Assembly: GCA_009774585.1 (NCBI GenBank)
Contig: VSOA01000190.1
Span: 1 to 7,582, forward strand
Direction of reading: 5' to 3'
DNA from: Lachnospiraceae bacterium
GTDB taxonomy: Bacteria > Bacillota > Clostridia > Lachnospirales > Lachnospiraceae
DNA: 7,582 nt
The notes under the pieces are model-generated. The model saw only the letters and a list, made by a program, of their open reading frames with translations. It did not search any database and was not told where the DNA came from. The first letter of the stretch is position 1, and each line of letters starts with the position of its first letter. The translations under genes were made by a program, and so were the position numbers. Of the stretch, positions 5,988 through 7,582 are shown one piece after another.

Positions 5988-7061
5988 ATGAAGGAACGAA
6001 TCTATGTGTGCCACACATATTATCATGTATATGTAGCCTGTCTGAAGGAGTTTTTTCTGCCGAAGGACAAGCAGGGACAGGCGTCTTTGGTGCTCAGCAC
6101 CATGTCGAACGATTTCGGGAATCTAAAAGAACGCGCGCAGAAAAGCGGGATATTTGAAGAAGTCTTTATGTTTGAGGAAAAGTCGGAAGAATTTTTCCCG
6201 AAGCTTCAGAAATATCATACGGACAGAGGGAATATCGTTGTCAATATGCTGGCGCGCATCAAGTACACGAAGATGCTAGGCAGATTACAGGAGCCTTATG
6301 TTCCGGTCGATTTTAAGGAATATCGGGATATCTATGTATTCTGTGATTCGGACCCCATTGGGTACTATTTAAGCTACAAGAAAATCTATTATCATGCGGT
6401 AGAGGACGGTTTAAATTGTATAGAGACATATGATACGGCGCGGTATGATAACAGAGGACATTTTGCATTAAAGGCATGGATGGCGGCGCATAATCTGATT
6501 TTTATCCAGAACGGTTATGCAAAATATTGTCTTGACATGGAGATTAACGATAAGAGTATTATCCCGTATCCGATCGATAAACACATCGAGCAGTCCCGGG
6601 AAGAACTGACAGAGCATTTGACGGAGGATGACAAAAATGTGCTGATTCACCTTTTTATTGAGAATATGGACGAATTACAGCGGTCGCTGGATATGGGCGC
6701 GGAGGATAAAATTCTGGTGCTTTCCGAACCGCTATGCGATCTGGAGACAAGAAAGCGGATTTTTACCGATATTATAGAAGAATACGGAAAGAGCGACGGA
6801 AAGAGCGCTCAGGTACTGATCAAACCTCATCCGAGAGATTTGTTGGATTATCGCCGGATTTTTCCGCAGCACGTTGTTCTGTACGGGATGTTCCCGATGG
6901 AAATTATGAATTTTATTCCGGGATTGCGTTTTAAGAGAGTCATCTCGGTATTTACCGTGACGAACTCTATACGGTTTGCAGAGGAGATTGTGTTTCTCGG
7001 CGAAGACTTTATGGACAAGTATGAGGAACCGGCGCTGCACAGGCAGAATGAGCAGATTTAA
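5988..7061 (+). CDS. GT-B glycosyltransferase, sialyltransferase-like (GT52-type)
   Basis: This is a predicted 357-aa soluble protein. The N-terminus IYVCHTYYHVYVACLK (5-20) resembles the first beta strand and helix of GT52 family proteins (Pfam PF07922). Three short motifs shared by metal-independent bacterial sialyltransferases occur in the expected order: E-D-G at 139-141 (AVEDGL), H-P at 281-282 (KPHPRD), and a Ser/Thr motif at 325-327 (TVTNSI). In characterised relatives these provide the catalytic acid/base, CMP contacts and phosphate contacts. By analogy it may move sialic acid or another CMP-linked sugar, but related proteins use other donors, so the substrate is open. There is no signal peptide or transmembrane segment, fitting cytoplasmic action. 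The gene follows the family 2 transferase by 45 bases, is the last of the cassette, and has no sialic acid synthesis gene beside it. A GTG 15 bases upstream (5973) would add five residues. Confidence 0.72.
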   Translation: MKERIYVCHTYYHVYVACLKEFFLPKDKQGQASLVLSTMSNDFGNLKERAQKSGIFEEVFMFEEKSEEFFPKLQKYHTDRGNIVVNMLARIKYTKMLGRLQEPYVPVDFKEYRDIYVFCDSDPIGYYLSYKKIYYHAVEDGLNCIETYDTARYDNRGHFALKAWMAAHNLIFIQNGYAKYCLDMEINDKSIIPYPIDKHIEQSREELTEHLTEDDKNVLIHLFIENMDELQRSLDMGAEDKILVLSEPLCDLETRKRIFTDIIEEYGKSDGKSAQVLIKPHPRDLLDYRRIFPQHVVLYGMFPMEIMNFIPGLRFKRVISVFTVTNSIRFAEEIVFLGEDFMDKYEEPALHRQNEQI

Positions 7062-7081
7062 TAGAGATGAAAATACTTATC

Positions 7082-7123
7082 TGCCGGCATTTCGAAATTT
7101 ATCCGGCAATTTCAAAATTTATC
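7082..7123 (+). repeat. Imperfect direct repeat pair with alternative hairpins
   Basis: Two adjacent copies of about 20 bases, CCGGCATTTCGAAATTTATC (7084-7103) and CCGGCAATTTCAAAATTTATC without its last base counted as unique (from 7103 to 7123), lie between the glycan cassette and the tRNA promoter. TGCCGG (7082-7087) can pair with CCGGCA (7103-7108). Alternatively, GAAATT (7094-7099) can pair with AATTTC (7108-7113). No run of T follows, so this is a poor rho-independent terminator. The rest of the gap 7062-7135 is AT rich and holds nothing else that I can name. Confidence 0.6.
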
Positions 7124-7135
7124 TTTAATTTGTAC

Positions 7136-7164
7136 TTGCAAAATCGTCGGTAAGCAAGTATAAT
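7136..7164 (+). promoter_or_regulatory. Sigma-70-type promoter of the tRNA-Thr gene
   Basis: A -35 box TTGCAA (7136-7141, four of six consensus bases) and a perfect -10 box TATAAT (7159-7164) are separated by exactly 17 bases. The expected transcription start is near 7171, about 14 bases before the tRNA. A short inverted repeat, CTTGC (7135-7139) with GCAAG (7154-7158), spans the -35 box and spacer. Confidence 0.85.
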
Positions 7165-7184
7165 AACCATTGTTGCAGGAATAT

Positions 7185-7257
7185 GCTGGAATAGCGCAGT
7201 CGGTAGCGCAACTGATTCGTAATCAGTAGGTCGAGGGTTCGAGTCCCTTTTCCAGCT
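7185..7257 (+). tRNA. tRNA-Thr (anticodon CGT)
   Basis: A complete cloverleaf can be drawn. The 7-bp acceptor stem is GCTGGAA (7185-7191) with TTCCAGC (7250-7256), and the discriminator base is T at 7257. The D arm contains AGCGCAGTCGGTAGCGC. A perfect 5-bp anticodon stem, ACTGA/TCAGT, encloses the loop TTCGTAA with anticodon CGT at 7218-7220, reading the threonine codon ACG. The T arm has the standard TTCGAGT loop (7238-7244) on a 5-bp stem with one G-T pair. The 3' CCA is not encoded and must be added after transcription. The gene has its own promoter and terminator and appears to be a single-gene unit. Confidence 0.97.
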
Positions 7258-7268
7258 TATCTGACAAG

Positions 7269-7301
7269 ACAGCACCGTGTATATGCATGTGTGCTGTTTT
7301 T
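7269..7301 (+). terminator. Rho-independent terminator after tRNA-Thr
   Basis: The stem ACAGCAC (7269-7275) pairs perfectly with GTGCTGT (7291-7297) around a 15-base loop and runs directly into a T-rich stretch (7297-7301, then ATTTTA). It starts 12 bases after the tRNA end, so it most likely ends the tRNA transcript. Confidence 0.85.
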
Positions 7302-7360
7302 ATTTTATGTGATAAGCAATCAGCCATGCGCGCGTTTTAATGTAGGGGTGAGGCTTTAGG

Positions 7361-7582
7361 ATGTGGGGAATTCATATGAAGTTTGTCAGCATGACAGATA
7401 CGGATAAGAAAAACAAGGGTTTGAATAATGCAAAAGAGACTGCGGATACCGCAAAGATAAAGGACGCATTATCGGTAGAGTTTAAATCGGCGAGACGGCT
7501 GGGTGAAGTGAGAATGGGTGAGACACATTTTTTCTACCGTTATTTTATCAAAATCAGATATACCGCATATGAAGAAATTACG
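7361..7582 (+). CDS. Unrecognised protein, N-terminal part (runs off the window)
   Basis: An open frame starts at ATG 7361 and continues without a stop to the window edge (74 codons). Its in-frame upstream stop is TGA at 7349-7351. GGTGAGG (7347-7353) lies 7 bases before this ATG. A second in-frame ATG at 7376 follows GGGGAA by 5 bases and is an alternative start. The first 40 or so residues are polar and rich in Lys, Asp, Asn and Thr (TDTDKKNKGLNNAKETAD), probably disordered. After that the sequence becomes ordered: RRLGEVRMGETHFFYRYFIKIRYTAYEEI, a beta-rich and aromatic pattern. I do not recognise the family and assign no function. No membrane segment or signal peptide is visible in the portion present. 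It begins 59 bases after the tRNA terminator, and I see no convincing promoter in that gap. Confidence 0.6.
   Translation, partial: MWGIHMKFVSMTDTDKKNKGLNNAKETADTAKIKDALSVEFKSARRLGEVRMGETHFFYRYFIKIRYTAYEEIT

Noticed and set aside
3796..7257. Glycan cassette as a genomic island integrated at tRNA-Thr
   Set aside because: Integrases usually target the tRNA 3' end, whereas the cassette lies on the 5' side; no integrase and no repeat of the tRNA 3' end is present.
1..7582. CRISPR array, toxin-antitoxin, phage defence or transposase genes
   Set aside because: No regularly spaced repeats and no protein with matching motifs were found in any supported gene.

Overview
The window looks like a chromosomal segment from a low-to-mid GC member of the Clostridia, most likely Lachnospiraceae or a close relative. 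This rests on the DUF1015 C-terminus, the GlgB type, the MscS homologue, the compact layout with ATGA overlaps and the purine-rich ribosome binding sites. It is inferred from protein character and gene style; no database search was run. All supported genes are on the + strand.

Layout. (1) Bases 3-209 hold the 3' end of a DUF1015-family gene. (2) Bases 210-328 hold a short, strongly palindromic interval with a possible 33-codon leader ORF. It is flanked by 7-bp direct repeats that both lie in ribosome-binding purine tracts, which suggests a small element inserted into the translation start region of the next gene. (3) Bases 329-2881 encode a glycogen branching enzyme (GlgB) with all catalytic residues and an unusual charged C-terminal extension of about 114 residues. 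(4) Bases 2878-3744 encode an MscS-type mechanosensitive channel overlapping glgB by ATGA. (5) Bases 3796-7061 hold a three-gene surface-glycan cassette: an EpsG/Wzy-like multi-pass membrane protein, a family 2 glycosyltransferase, and a GT-B protein with the E-D-G / H-P / T-N-S motif set of bacterial sialyltransferase-like (GT52-type) enzymes. (6) After a repeat-rich 123-base gap comes a tRNA-Thr(CGT) gene with its own consensus-like promoter and a rho-independent terminator. (7) From 7361 to the window end is the start of an unrecognised gene.

How the genes may work together. glgB and mscS are probably co-translated. The three glycan genes are closely spaced and probably form one transcriptional unit, possibly continuing from mscS because no terminator is visible in the 51-base gap. 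The cassette contains a polymerase-like protein and two transferases, but no initiating phosphoglycosyl transferase, flippase or nucleotide-sugar synthesis genes, so it must depend on functions encoded elsewhere. I see no CRISPR array, transposase, integrase, phage gene or defence system. The most unusual signals are the structured insertion-like element before glgB, the GlgB tail with its 18-bp tandem duplication, and the compact glycan cassette.
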